From positions 10,455-74,454 of the forward strand of contig NZ_LGED01000205.1 of the NCBI RefSeq assembly GCF_001280085.1: a stretch of 64,000 nt of DNA, written 5' to 3'. The notes under the pieces were generated by a model that saw nothing but the letters and a program-made list of their open reading frames with translations, made no database searches and was not told the origin of the DNA. This document shows, piece after piece, positions 45,739 to 54,849 of this stretch (within the stretch, counting starts at the first letter, position 1; every line of letters starts with the position of its first letter). Source of the stretch: Saccharothrix sp. NRRL B-16348. GTDB taxonomy: Bacteria; Actinomycetota; Actinomycetes; Mycobacteriales; Pseudonocardiaceae. The position numbers and the translations under genes were made by a program.

Positions 45739-46142
45739 GCGCGGCCGGTGTGGCGCAGCCACAGCAGCCCGAGCACGGGCAGCACGAGCGGCACGAACCC
45801 GTAGCCGCCGCCGAAGTCCGACCACACCGTGGCCTCGGGGAACGCCGCCGGGGCCACGAGGCTGGCCGCGCCGACCACCAGCACGCCCGCCAGCTCGACC
45901 CCGCACGCGAGGTAGGCGATCCGCCGTGACACGACACCGGCCAGCGCGGCGGTGGCCACGAGGTACACGACCGCGGCGAACGCCGACAGCACGTACGCCA
46001 GCGGCGCCTGGTCGAACCGGGTGGCGATCTGCACCGCCGACCGGGCCGTGGCCGCGACGGCGAAGATCCCGTACACGGCGATCAGCATCCGGCCGGGCCC
46101 GGACCTGGTCGTGCGCTTCAGCTCGTCGCGCCGCTCAGCCAT
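45705..46142 (-). CDS. Four-helix membrane protein (last gene of GNAT operon)
   Basis: A 145-residue integral membrane protein with four hydrophobic helices (MLIAVYGIFAVAATARSAVQ, LAYVLSAFAAVVYLVATAAL, LACGVELAGVLVVGAASLVA and FVPLVLPVLGLLWLRHT). Function unknown; I recognise no family motif. The ATG at 46142 overlaps the last eight bases of the preceding gene (ATGGCTGA), so it is coupled to it. Confidence 0.75.
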   Translation of the reverse strand: MAERRDELKRTTRSGPGRMLIAVYGIFAVAATARSAVQIATRFDQAPLAYVLSAFAAVVYLVATAALAGVVSRRIAYLACGVELAGVLVVGAASLVAPAAFPEATVWSDFGGGYGFVPLVLPVLGLLWLRHTGRAQLDRTTTSTQ

Positions 46143-46569
46143 GGGTCGCCCACAGCTGGTTCAGCCGCAGGACCATCACCGGCACGCTCAGGCACGCCAC
46201 GGCCAGCACCCCGGCACCCCACCTCGACCGGTCGCCCAACGCCCAGAACGCCCCGACCGGCAGCACCGCCACCACCGCGACCAGGTAGCCGAAGAACGTG
46301 GGCGCGTCCAGGCCGGGGTGGTCGGCGGTCAGCACGGTGATCGTCGCCGCCACCGCCTGCACGAGCAGCCCGACTTCCAGCAGCACGACGACCGCGGCCA
46401 GGCCGAGGGTGGGCTTGGTGGCGAGCGTGATGGGCCGGTCGGCGACGACCAGGACCAGCGACCACAGGGCCGCGACGAGCGCCACGACCGTCAACGCGGT
46501 CGCGAGGACAGGGATCATCTTCAGCTTCCCGGTCGAGCGGAGGTACGCGGCCAACCTACCCCGCGTCAC
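46135..46569 (-). CDS. Four-helix membrane protein (middle gene of GNAT operon)
   Basis: A 144-residue protein with helices at KMIPVLATALTVVALVAALW, LGLAAVVVLLEVGLLVQAVA, FFGYLVAVVAVLPVGAFWAL and GAGVLAVACLSVPVMVLRLN. It has no recognised family. The GTG start at 46569 forms a GTGA overlap with the acetyltransferase stop. Together with the next gene it resembles a small two-component membrane pair. Confidence 0.75.
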   Translation of the reverse strand: MTRGRLAAYLRSTGKLKMIPVLATALTVVALVAALWSLVLVVADRPITLATKPTLGLAAVVVLLEVGLLVQAVAATITVLTADHPGLDAPTFFGYLVAVVAVLPVGAFWALGDRSRWGAGVLAVACLSVPVMVLRLNQLWATHG

Positions 46570-47018
46570 GACAAGGTCAGCTTGAAGCCCTCGTGGGACT
46601 GGGCGAACCCGAGGCGGCGGTAGAACCGGTGCGCCTCCACGCGGGACTTGTCGGACGTGAACTGGACGACGACACAACCCCGGGCCCTCGCCTCGTCGAT
46701 CGCCCACCGCATCAGCCGCTCACCCAACCCCTGCCCGCGCAGCGCGGACGCCACCCGCACCGCCTCGACCTGCGCCCTCGCCGCACCCCGCCGCGACAGG
46801 CCGCGCAACACCGTGAGCTGGAGCGTGCCCACGACCTCGCCCTCCCGTTCGGCCACCGCCAGCACCTCGTGCCCGGCCGCGTCGATCGCCTCGAACGCCC
46901 GCAGGTAGGGCGCCAGGTCGTCCGGTGACTCGCGCCGCGCGCCCAAGTCGTCGTCGGCGAGCAGGGCGACGATCGCGGGCACGTCCTCGACGGTGGCACG
47001 ACGGATGATCACTGGCAC
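46566..47018 (-). CDS. GNAT family N-acetyltransferase
   Basis: A 150-residue GCN5-type acetyltransferase. VGTLQLTVLRG is the beta-4 strand, VEAVRVASALRGQGLGERLM carries the acetyl-CoA pyrophosphate motif (RGQGLG), and CVVVQFTSDKSRVEAHRFYR with LGF completes the fold. It acetylates an unknown amine. The GTG at 47018 follows GGGAGGA. First gene of a three-gene operon with two membrane proteins; divergent from the NACHT-LRR gene. Confidence 0.88.
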   Translation of the reverse strand: MPVIIRRATVEDVPAIVALLADDDLGARRESPDDLAPYLRAFEAIDAAGHEVLAVAEREGEVVGTLQLTVLRGLSRRGAARAQVEAVRVASALRGQGLGERLMRWAIDEARARGCVVVQFTSDKSRVEAHRFYRRLGFAQSHEGFKLTLS

Positions 47019-47121
47019 GGTCCTCCCTGGTGGCTGGTCCCCAGCCCATCACATGCAGCGAACCGGTGCGGATCGTGTGCCCGACGCGATACACAGGGGT
47101 GTCGACGGTGGAGGAGGGTCC

Positions 47122-50100
47122 GTGGAGCCGGTGGTCCTGCGGGTGGGCGGCACGCTGGTCGGTTCGGCGATGAAGCTGTGGCTGACCCACCGCAAGGGCC
47201 GGGCCGAGCGGACCAGGCCGCTGGTGGACCTCGTCGGGGCGCGGCTGACCGACGACTTCCAGCGGCGGCGGTTCAACCGCGAGGTCGAGGCGCTGGTCGA
47301 CGTGGTCGCCGAACGGCTGCTGCCGCTGTGCCGGCAGGAGGTGCCGGGCCTGCCCGAGCACGAACGGCTCGCCGCGATGGCCGAGGTGGTGTCGGCGTTC
47401 GAGCACGCCGACCTGTCCGACGCGGGGCTGTTCGACGTCGACGTCGACCCGGCGAAGCTGGCCCGCAGGCTGCGCGCCGGGTTGCCGGGCGGCGCCGGGC
47501 TCGGCGAGGCGGCGACGTGGTTCCACACCGTGCTGCTGGACGAGTGCTGCGCGTGCTTCGTCCAGCTCGTCGTGCACCTGACGCCGTTCGCGGCACGGGC
47601 GAGCGCCGAGCTGCTGGGCCGGGTGTCCGGCCTGGCCGACCAGGTGGGTCACGTGCTCGCCCGGCTGCCCGCGCCCACGCTGATGGCGCCCCAGGGCACC
47701 GCGAACGACGCCGAGTTCCGCACCCGGTACCTGCGGCTGGTCAGCGAGTCGCTGGACGACATCGAGCTGTTCGGCGTGGACGTGCGCCGCTTCCGGCCGC
47801 GGACCACGCTGAGCGTCGCGTACATCAGCCTGTCGGTCAGCGGGGCGCGACGGCGCGCGCACCCGGCCGACGAGGTGACGCGGTGGCGTGACGGGGCGCA
47901 GGACGCGCAGGACGGCGCGGTGCGGGTGGAGCACGCCCTGGCCGCCCACGACCGCCTCCTCATCCGGGGCGAGGCCGGGTCGGGCAAGTCGACGCTGTTG
48001 CGCTGGCTGGCGGTCAACGCGGCGCGCGGCGCGTTCCGGGGCGAGCTGGCGGACCTCAACGGCCGGGTGCCGTTCCTGATCGAGCTGCGCGGTCACGCCG
48101 GGCGCGGCTTACCCGGTCCCGAGGGGTTCGTGGAGGACACCGCGCAGCCGTTGGCCGCCGTGATGCCGCCCGGTTTCGTGCACCGGCAGCTGGAGTCCGG
48201 GCACGCGCTGGTGCTCGTGGACGGCGTGGACGAGCTGCCGGCGGCCGAACGCGGGGCGGTGCGGGGGTGGCTGGGCACGCTGAGCCGGGCGTTCCCGGAC
48301 GTCCGGTGGGTGCTGACGTCCCGTCCCGGCGCGGCGACGGCGGGGTGGCTGACGGCGGAGGGCTTCGGGTCGGCGTTCCTGGAGCGGATGAGCGCGGCCG
48401 ACGTCCGCGCGTTGATCCGCCACTGGCACCAGGCCGCGCGGGACGCGGGCGGGCTGCCGTGCGACGAAGCGGACCTGCCCCGGCACGAGGGCGCGTTGCT
48501 GAGCCGGTTGGACGCCAACCCGCACCTGCGGGCGCTGGCCACCACTCCCCTGCTGTGCGCGATGCTCTGCGCGCTCAACCTCGACCGGCGCACGTTCCTG
48601 CCCCGTGACCGCCTGGAGCTGTACCGGACGGCGCTGACGCTGCTGCTGGACCGCCGTGACGCCGAGCGCCACATCCCCGGCGCGAGCGAGTTGGCCGGCC
48701 AGGACCGCCGTCACCTGCTGCGCCACCTGGCCTGGCGGCTGTCGATCAACGGCCGGTCCGAGCTGAGCCGCGAGGAGGCGGTGCGGCGCCTGGCCGAACG
48801 ACTCGCCGCGATGCCACGCGTGCCGCACGACGCGGAGACCGTGCTCGACCACCTCGTCCACCGCAGCGGCGTGGTGCGCGAACCGGTGACCGGCCGGATC
48901 GACTTCGTGCACCGCAGCTTCCAGGAGTTCCTGACCGCGGAGGAGGCCGCCGACCAGGGCGACATCGGCCTGCTGGTGGACCACGCCCACCTGGACCAGT
49001 GGCGGGACGTCGTGGTGATGGCGGCGGGCCTGGCCAACGCCCCGCTGCGCGCCGAACTCCTGTCCGGCCTGCTCGACCGCGCCGACGCCGAACCGCGACG
49101 CCGCCGCCGGCTCCACCTCCTCGCCGCGGCGGCGATGGAGGCCGACCCCGCCCTGGCCCCGGACCTCGCCGAACGCATGGAACGCTGCCTGGCCGACCTC
49201 CTGCCACCCCGCCGCGCCGTGGAAGCCCGGTCGTTGGCGGCAGGCGGCGAAGTCCTGCTCCCCCGCCTGCTCCTCGACCCGCGCGACCTGTCGGAGGCCG
49301 CCGCCGCGGCCACCGTGCGCACCGCCGCGTTGATCAACGGCCCGGACGCCTGGCCGGTGCTCGAACGCTTCGCCCAAGACCCGCGCCACGACGTCCAACG
49401 CGAGCTGATCAAAGCGTGGCCCTACTTCGACCCGGGCGAGTACGCCGACCGGGTCCTCGCCGACGCGCCGCTCCTGGACGGGGAGATCATGGTGGACGAC
49501 GAGGCCCTCCTGCCCCACGTCGCCAAGCTGCGCCGCCTCAGCGGGCTCCGGGTGGAGTTGGCGGACCTGGCCGACCTGGGGCCGCTCGCCGGCCTGGCGT
49601 TGGAGCGCCTGTACTTCTACCCGCGCGGCGGTCAGTCGGTCGACTTGTCCGAACTCCGGGCGCTGCCCCGGTTGGCCGGGCTGGGGGTGAAGAACCTGGC
49701 GTCCACCGCCGATCTGGCCCCGCTCGCGGGCCTCCCCCGGCTGGAGCAGTTGGCGCTCTACGACTTCCCCACCGGCCTCGACCCGGCGCCGCTCGGCGCG
49801 CTGGAGGCGCTGCGCGACCTCGACCTCGGCGACCTCGGAAAAGGGCGACCGCTGGGGTTCGAGGGAGGGCTGCGAGCACTCGCCGAGTACGCGCCGCACC
49901 TGACGAGCCTCGGGTTCTACCAGGTCGACGGGCTCGGTGACCTCGCTGAACTGGCGCATTTCCCCGCATTGCGGAGGTTGTCGTTACGCCTCTGCGGGGC
50001 GCTCGACCTGTCGCGGCTCGACGCGGCGACCTCCCTGACGACTCTCCAGATCTCCACGACGGCCCACGCCGAGTACCTCGAACAGATCAGGGCGCTGTCC

Positions 50101-50253
50101 GGGGTTCAGGTGTTGGAGATCCTGTCCAGCCGGGACGACACCCGGGACATCGACCTGTCCCCCTTGAGCGACCGGCGGATGACGGTCCGCGTCTACGCGA
50201 ACCGCCACCGCGTCGTGGGAGCGGGCAAGAGGATCAAGGTCGAGCGGATCTGA
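47122..50253 (+). CDS. NACHT NTPase with leucine-rich repeats (bacterial NLR-like)
   Basis: A 1043-residue STAND protein. Residues 1 to about 270 form a helical region like the NACHT N-terminal helical domain 1 (NNH1; VVLRVGGTLVGSAMKLWLTH, VGARLTDDFQRRRFNREVE). The NACHT domain has Walker A GEAGSGKST (283-291), Walker B LVLVDGVDE (363-371) and a sensor-type WVLTSRPG. The region DFVHRSFQEFLTAEEAADQG is typical of the end of NACHT. Residues from about 800 to 1020 are leucine-rich repeats (DLADLGPLAGLALERLYFYP, LARLPRLEQ-like repeats). Such proteins act as sensors in anti-phage defence. No effector domain is visible, so NNH1 may be the effector or oligomerisation module. GTG start behind GGAGGAGG. 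Confidence 0.85.
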   Translation: MEPVVLRVGGTLVGSAMKLWLTHRKGRAERTRPLVDLVGARLTDDFQRRRFNREVEALVDVVAERLLPLCRQEVPGLPEHERLAAMAEVVSAFEHADLSDAGLFDVDVDPAKLARRLRAGLPGGAGLGEAATWFHTVLLDECCACFVQLVVHLTPFAARASAELLGRVSGLADQVGHVLARLPAPTLMAPQGTANDAEFRTRYLRLVSESLDDIELFGVDVRRFRPRTTLSVAYISLSVSGARRRAHPADEVTRWRDGAQDAQDGAVRVEHALAAHDRLLIRGEAGSGKSTLLRWLAVNAARGAFRGELADLNGRVPFLIELRGHAGRGLPGPEGFVEDTAQPLAAVMPPGFVHRQLESGHALVLVDGVDELPAAERGAVRGWLGTLSRAFPDVRWVLTSRPGAATAGWLTAEGFGSAFLERMSAADVRALIRHWHQAARDAGGLPCDEADLPRHEGALLSRLDANPHLRALATTPLLCAMLCALNLDRRTFLPRDRLELYRTALTLLLDRRDAERHIPGASELAGQDRRHLLRHLAWRLSINGRSELSREEAVRRLAERLAAMPRVPHDAETVLDHLVHRSGVVREPVTGRIDFVHRSFQEFLTAEEAADQGDIGLLVDHAHLDQWRDVVVMAAGLANAPLRAELLSGLLDRADAEPRRRRRLHLLAAAAMEADPALAPDLAERMERCLADLLPPRRAVEARSLAAGGEVLLPRLLLDPRDLSEAAAAATVRTAALINGPDAWPVLERFAQDPRHDVQRELIKAWPYFDPGEYADRVLADAPLLDGEIMVDDEALLPHVAKLRRLSGLRVELADLADLGPLAGLALERLYFYPRGGQSVDLSELRALPRLAGLGVKNLASTADLAPLAGLPRLEQLALYDFPTGLDPAPLGALEALRDLDLGDLGKGRPLGFEGGLRALAEYAPHLTSLGFYQVDGLGDLAELAHFPALRRLSLRLCGALDLSRLDAATSLTTLQISTTAHAEYLEQIRALSGVQVLEILSSRDDTRDIDLSPLSDRRMTVRVYANRHRVVGAGKRIKVERI

Positions 50254-51343
50254 CCCCGCGCCGCCACACGGCGGCCACCGACGCGGTGGCCGTGATGTCG
50301 GTGGTCGGGTCGCCGTCCACCAGCAGCAGGTCCGCGCGCAGGCCCGGCTCCACCCGTCCCCGATCGGTGAGTCCGAAGTGGACCGCGGGCACGCTGGTCG
50401 CCGCGGCCAGGGCCTCCGGCGGGGTCAGGCCGGCGGCGGTGAGCAGCGCCAGTTCGCGGTGCATGGCGACGCCGTGCCGCGGCGCCCACGGGTTGGCGTC
50501 CGTGCCCGCAACGATCGGCACCCCGGCCTCGTGCAGCACCCGTGCCGCGTGCACGGCGTGCTCGAAGCTGCCGTGCGCGGCGTGGTCGACGGTGGCCGTC
50601 GGGCCGCTGATGGACTCGAAGTACACGAGCGTGCTGACCACGAAGACGCCCCGTTGCGCGACCCAACCCACCAGGTCGTCACCGGCGTCGCACCACACGT
50701 GCGCCAGGCCGTCGACCCCGGCGTCCACCGCGATCCCGACCTCCTTCGCGGTGATGGCGTGGGCGATGACCTTCAGCCCGTGTCCGTGCGCCGCGTCCAC
50801 CAACGCCTCCACCACCTCCGGCGCGAGGACGGGCAGGTCCACGCCGTGCACGGCGCCGTCGTCGATCACGACCTTCAGGTAGTCCACGCCCTCCGCCACC
50901 CGTGCCGCGACGAACGCCCGCGCCGCCGCCACGTCGGCCACCGTCTCGAACGGTCGCGCGGCGTCGCCCAGCTCGTCGCCGATCGACGCCAGCAGCTGGC
51001 TCGGGTGGCCGCCGGGCGCGGTGGCGAGCAGGCCGGCGCTGCGCAGGTCGGCGACGTCGTCGCGGGACGCGGCCAGCTCGCGCTGCCGGGCCAGGTTGCC
51101 CGGCAGGCAGAACATGTCCAGCTCGGTCGTCACACCGGCCGCCAGCGCCTGCGCCAGGCTGCCGTCGAACGCGTGGGTGTGCCCGTCGATCAGGCCGGGC
51201 AGCAGGGTCCTGCACCGGCCGTCCACCTCGACGTCGCACCGACCACCTGGCTCGGCGATCAGCGCGCCGTCGATCAGCACGTCGGCACGCGGCACGACGC
51301 GGTGGCCGTCGAACACGCGCACGTCACGGATCAGGGTTCGCAT
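50234..51343 (-). CDS. Amidohydrolase family protein (imidazolonepropionase-like)
   Basis: A 369-residue metal-dependent hydrolase with an N-terminal and C-terminal composite beta domain. GLIDGHTHAFDG is the HxH metal site, IAHAITAKEVGIAVDAGVDG holds one later His, HVWCD the next, and VAGTDANPWAP holds the metal/catalytic Asp. This is the prolidase/imidazolonepropionase-like amidohydrolase set; the exact substrate is unknown. GGAGGGAG lies before the ATG. It is divergent from an ECF41 sigma factor across a perfect inverted repeat, and overlaps the NACHT gene by 20 bases. Confidence 0.88.
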   Translation of the reverse strand: MRTLIRDVRVFDGHRVVPRADVLIDGALIAEPGGRCDVEVDGRCRTLLPGLIDGHTHAFDGSLAQALAAGVTTELDMFCLPGNLARQRELAASRDDVADLRSAGLLATAPGGHPSQLLASIGDELGDAARPFETVADVAAARAFVAARVAEGVDYLKVVIDDGAVHGVDLPVLAPEVVEALVDAAHGHGLKVIAHAITAKEVGIAVDAGVDGLAHVWCDAGDDLVGWVAQRGVFVVSTLVYFESISGPTATVDHAAHGSFEHAVHAARVLHEAGVPIVAGTDANPWAPRHGVAMHRELALLTAAGLTPPEALAAATSVPAVHFGLTDRGRVEPGLRADLLLVDGDPTTDITATASVAAVWRRGVRSARP

Positions 51344-51395
51344 GGTGTCTCCCTCCAACGGGTCGAGTCGCCAACCAAGAGGGAACGCGCCCCGC

Positions 51396-51439
51396 GGACT
51401 GTGACCTGATGAGGTCCACGTCACATCACGTCACAGTCC
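51396..51439. promoter_or_regulatory. Perfect 10-bp inverted repeat between amidohydrolase and ECF41 genes
   Basis: GGACTGTGAC (51396-51405) and GTCACAGTCC (51430-51439) are exact reverse complements. Each outward-facing copy reads GTCACAGTCC, close to the TGTCACA -35 element of ECF41 sigma factors. The arms are 52 and 62 bp from the two start codons, so both genes may be driven by the same sigma factor. Confidence 0.65.
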
Positions 51440-51481
51440 ACCCCTCCCTTCGCTCTTAGATGCGACACGAGGGAGGGACCC

Positions 51482-52330
51482 ATGGGTGGCACGGACGCGT
51501 TCGTCGAGCACCGGGAACTGCTGTTCTCCATCGTCTACGGGATGCTCGGCACGGTCGCCGACACCGAGGACGTGCTCCAGGAGACGTGGCTGTCGTGGGC
51601 GCCGAGGAACGACGTCGACAACCCGCGCGCCTACCTGGTCCGGATCGCGGTCAACCACGCGTTGCGCCGCCGGGAGCGGCAGCGGGCCGGTCGCGAGACC
51701 TACCCCGGCCAGTGGCTGCCCGAACCGCTGGTCGGCGACGCGGCGGACGAGGTGGTGCGCGGCGAGGAGTTCTCCATGGCCGTGCTGGTGGTGCTGGAGA
51801 CCCTCACCCCGGCCGAACGCGCGGTGTTCGTGCTGCACGAGGTGTTCGGCTACGCGCACCCGGAGATCGCGGACATCCTCGGCCGCAGCCCGGCGGCGGT
51901 CCGGCAGCTCGCGCACCGGGCGCGCGAGCACGTCGAAGCCCGGCGGCCCCGGTACGCGGTGGACCCGCGCACCCGGCGGCAGGTGACGGAGCGGTTCATG
52001 GCCGCCGCGCTGGGCGGCGACCTCGAAGGACTGCTGCGCGTGCTCGCGCCGGACGTGACGCTGTGGACCGACGGCGGCGGCAAGGGGCCCGCGACGAGCC
52101 TGGAGCCGGTGCACGGCGACGACCGGGTGGCACGGCTGCTGATCGCCGTCGCCGAGGGCGTCGCGGAGACCATGGACGTGCGGTTCCGCCGCGTGCACGG
52201 CGACCCGGCGGTGCTGCTGTTCGCCGACGACGCGCCGTTCGCCGTGCTGGTGCTGGAAGTCCGCGGCGACCGGGTCGGCGGCGTCTACTCGATCACCAAC
52301 CCGGACAAGCTCACCCGCGTGCGGCCCTGA
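51482..52330 (+). CDS. ECF41-type RNA polymerase sigma factor (SigJ-like, SnoaL C-terminal domain)
   Basis: A 282-residue ECF sigma factor. Sigma2 contains LLFSIVYGMLGTVADTEDVL, QETWLSWAP and NPRAYLVRIAVNHALRR. The linker holds the ECF41 mark WLPEPLV. Sigma4 is ERAVFVLHEVFGYAHPEIAD. The C-terminal SnoaL/NTF2-like domain includes DGGGK and ends in NPDKLTRV. All are family signatures; the C-terminal extension replaces an anti-sigma factor and keeps activity in check. GAGGGAGGG precedes the ATG. The inverted repeat upstream suggests autoregulation. Confidence 0.92.
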   Translation: MGGTDAFVEHRELLFSIVYGMLGTVADTEDVLQETWLSWAPRNDVDNPRAYLVRIAVNHALRRRERQRAGRETYPGQWLPEPLVGDAADEVVRGEEFSMAVLVVLETLTPAERAVFVLHEVFGYAHPEIADILGRSPAAVRQLAHRAREHVEARRPRYAVDPRTRRQVTERFMAAALGGDLEGLLRVLAPDVTLWTDGGGKGPATSLEPVHGDDRVARLLIAVAEGVAETMDVRFRRVHGDPAVLLFADDAPFAVLVLEVRGDRVGGVYSITNPDKLTRVRP

Positions 52331-52347
52331 GGCTCAAGATCCGTGGC

Positions 52348-54849
52348 TCACGACCCGCCCGACAGGGACAGGTCGCCGATCACCACGGTCGTGCGCGACG
52401 GCGCGACGGCGTCCGCCACCCTGGCCACCACCTCGTCGAACACCGGGTCGTCGTAGTAGTCGCTGTGCCCGCGCAACGGCGAGGCGACCATGTCCGGGTC
52501 CGGGTCGAGGAACTCCGGGTCGCGCAGCCGCACGTCGTTGCCGCAGCGCACGCCCCACAGCTTCGGGTCGGCGAACACCCGTTCCTCCGCCGTCTCCGGC
52601 CACACCTGCACCGGCCCGCCCAGCGGGTCGGTCGACCGGTGCACGTTCCACCACCGGTCGCCGAGCTCGTCGCGCAGGCGGACGAGTTCGGCGTGGCCGA
52701 GGTAGTGCGGGAACAGCCGCGAGTACGCCCACTGCAGCTGCGAGCCGTAGGTGACCAGGCCGACCCGGCGCAGCGCGGCGACCGCGTCCGCCTGCCTGAT
52801 GTACCGCTCCCCGTCGGCCGGGTCGGGCCGCTCGCTCTCCCGGCGCAGCAACGACAACGCCGCGAAGCACACCACGCTGCCCTGGCTGTGCCCGGACAGC
52901 ACGACCGCGCCCACGTCGTGGTGCCCGGCCAGCCGGACGGCGCGCGAGGTCAGCTCGATGGTGGCGCGACCGCCGTAGGGCGGCGGGCAGATCGGGTGCG
53001 CCAGCCGAGGCCAGAACGCCACCAGGTCCCACACGATGCCGACCGCCGTGCGCATCCGAGGGCTCTGCCACGTCCGCACACCCAACAACAACAAGACCAG
53101 CACGAGACCCGACACCACCAGGCTGCCCAACGCGCCCAACTCCTGCGCCGGGACCGTCGACAGCCAGTCGGCCAGGCCCGGCGGCGGCGCGGCCCGCCAG
53201 GCCGGGTGCGCGAGCCGGGCCAGCGCGAGACCGCCGCCCGCCGCCACCAGCACGCCGCCCAGCAGCGCGACCGCGCCGAGCAGCCAGTGGTAGCGGTACT
53301 TCGCCGAGGCCAGGCGTTGGTTCAACGCCACCTTGCCGATGCCCGGCCGGTCCGCGCGACCCGGGTAGTCGGCCACCACGCCGTCGCGGACCGCCACACC
53401 GTTCGCGTGGCGCACGCAGGAGACCGCGCCGACCGCGTACAGCACGCCGGCGGCCACCGCGGCGGCCCAGAACGCCCAGCCCGGCATCGCCGTCCACCGC
53501 AGCGCGACGGCCACCGCCGCGGCCACCGACCCGGCCGCGAACACCAGCGCGCTCGACACCTGCCGCACCATGGCCGCCACGATCGGCGCCACCAGCAGCG
53601 GGAACGCGATCGCCAGCACGCCCCACAGCCCCGCGCCGACCAGGTAGCTCGTGCTCAAAACAAGCCCCTGCCGCCCCGCCTCCGGCACCGGGTCGCCGAC
53701 CCAGTCCACCACCCGGTAGGCCAGCCCGCCGCTGAACCCGACCGCCAACGTGGTGGCGACGGCCGCGATCACCACGGCCGCGTAGCCGTGCCACATCGGC
53801 CGGAACCGCTTGTCCGCCACCATCAGCTCGACACCGCGCGCGGAGTGCCTCATGCGCACGCACGCCCCGAGCAGCACGACCAGCAGCAGCATCGCCGACG
53901 CCGCCAGGACGTTCGTGACCGCCTCGAACCCGGCCAACGGCGTCACCGACCCAGTCGCGCCGGTCGGCGCCTGCCACAGGACCGCCGTCGCCAACCCCGC
54001 CGCGAGCAGCAGGTACGCCACCGACGCCCACTTCAGCGCCCGCGAGTTCACCTTCCGCCGGTCCGGCGACATCACCACGCACCCGACGGCCCACGCCAGC
54101 ACCAGCGCGCCCAGCCCGACCACCGTCCACGACACCAGGTCCGACGGCCGGTCCGGCTGCTCGGTCCGCAACGCGCCCGCGTACAGGACCCCCACCACCA
54201 CGCACGCCGCCGCCACGTGCGCGTCACGCAGCACCGGCGTGCGCGGCGACGTGTGCCAGAACGCGTAGTCGCCCAAGCTGCCCGTGCGGGTCTCCCACGC
54301 GTGGTGCGTGCCCTTGGGCTCGTACAGGAACGTCTGCCGGCCGAACCACCACAGCACCGTGATCACCAGGCCCGGCGGGACCATGCCGACCAACAGCATC
54401 GCGCCGAACGGCCAGCCGTCGAAGAACCCCAGGTGCTCGGACCGACACGCCGCCGTGCCCGCGCACTGCCGCACCAGCAGCTCCAGCGACGCGTACGCGG
54501 TGGCCGTGACCAGCATGCACGTCAGCACCAGCCCGAGCAGCCGCAGCACCGCCTCGGCGAACCGGCCCGCGCCCAGCAGCGTGTACCGGGCGAGGTTGAG
54601 GATCGCGAACGGGATCAGCACCAGCCACAGCGCCCGGCTCGCACCGCCCGAGGTGAACCGGCCCCAGTGGAACGCCTCCACGGTCCGCGTCCGCCCGCTG
54701 GACAGCGCCCGCGCCGGTTTGCCCGCCCGCAGGAACCTGGCGACGTCGTCACCGGCCACCGGGGTGGGGAACGGGTCGCCCAGCATCGCTTCCGGCGGCG
54801 TGCCGGACACGCCGTGCACCCGCAGTTCGACGACATCCTCGGGACGCAT
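52348..54849 (-). CDS. Polytopic membrane protein with split lipase-like hydrolase domain
   Basis: An 833-residue protein. Residues 6-20 (VELRVHGVSGTPPEAML) look like the first strand and oxyanion loop of a lipase/serine hydrolase. A region of about a dozen membrane helices follows (from SRALWLVLIPFAILNLARYT to LVVSGLVLVLLLLGV). The nucleophile elbow VLSGHSQGSVV with Ser655 and a soluble C-terminal part (YYDDPVFDEVVARVADAV) follow. If the two ends fold together, a hydrolase domain would be interrupted by a membrane domain. No clear catalytic His is identified. ATG 54849 with AGGGGA five bases before. Confidence 0.7.
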   Translation of the reverse strand: MRPEDVVELRVHGVSGTPPEAMLGDPFPTPVAGDDVARFLRAGKPARALSSGRTRTVEAFHWGRFTSGGASRALWLVLIPFAILNLARYTLLGAGRFAEAVLRLLGLVLTCMLVTATAYASLELLVRQCAGTAACRSEHLGFFDGWPFGAMLLVGMVPPGLVITVLWWFGRQTFLYEPKGTHHAWETRTGSLGDYAFWHTSPRTPVLRDAHVAAACVVVGVLYAGALRTEQPDRPSDLVSWTVVGLGALVLAWAVGCVVMSPDRRKVNSRALKWASVAYLLLAAGLATAVLWQAPTGATGSVTPLAGFEAVTNVLAASAMLLLVVLLGACVRMRHSARGVELMVADKRFRPMWHGYAAVVIAAVATTLAVGFSGGLAYRVVDWVGDPVPEAGRQGLVLSTSYLVGAGLWGVLAIAFPLLVAPIVAAMVRQVSSALVFAAGSVAAAVAVALRWTAMPGWAFWAAAVAAGVLYAVGAVSCVRHANGVAVRDGVVADYPGRADRPGIGKVALNQRLASAKYRYHWLLGAVALLGGVLVAAGGGLALARLAHPAWRAAPPPGLADWLSTVPAQELGALGSLVVSGLVLVLLLLGVRTWQSPRMRTAVGIVWDLVAFWPRLAHPICPPPYGGRATIELTSRAVRLAGHHDVGAVVLSGHSQGSVVCFAALSLLRRESERPDPADGERYIRQADAVAALRRVGLVTYGSQLQWAYSRLFPHYLGHAELVRLRDELGDRWWNVHRSTDPLGGPVQVWPETAEERVFADPKLWGVRCGNDVRLRDPEFLDPDPDMVASPLRGHSDYYDDPVFDEVVARVADAVAPSRTTVVIGDLSLSGGS

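Noticed and set aside
42409..45906. 1165-codon open frame on the minus strand opposite the DUF4082 gene
   Set aside because: Its protein is Arg/Gly/Val-rich noise with no domain, and the plus-strand gene has clear families and codon periodicity.
46993..47121. Upstream extension of the NACHT-LRR gene to 46993
   Set aside because: It would overlap the divergent GNAT start and has no ribosome-binding site; GTG 47122 follows GGAGGAGG.
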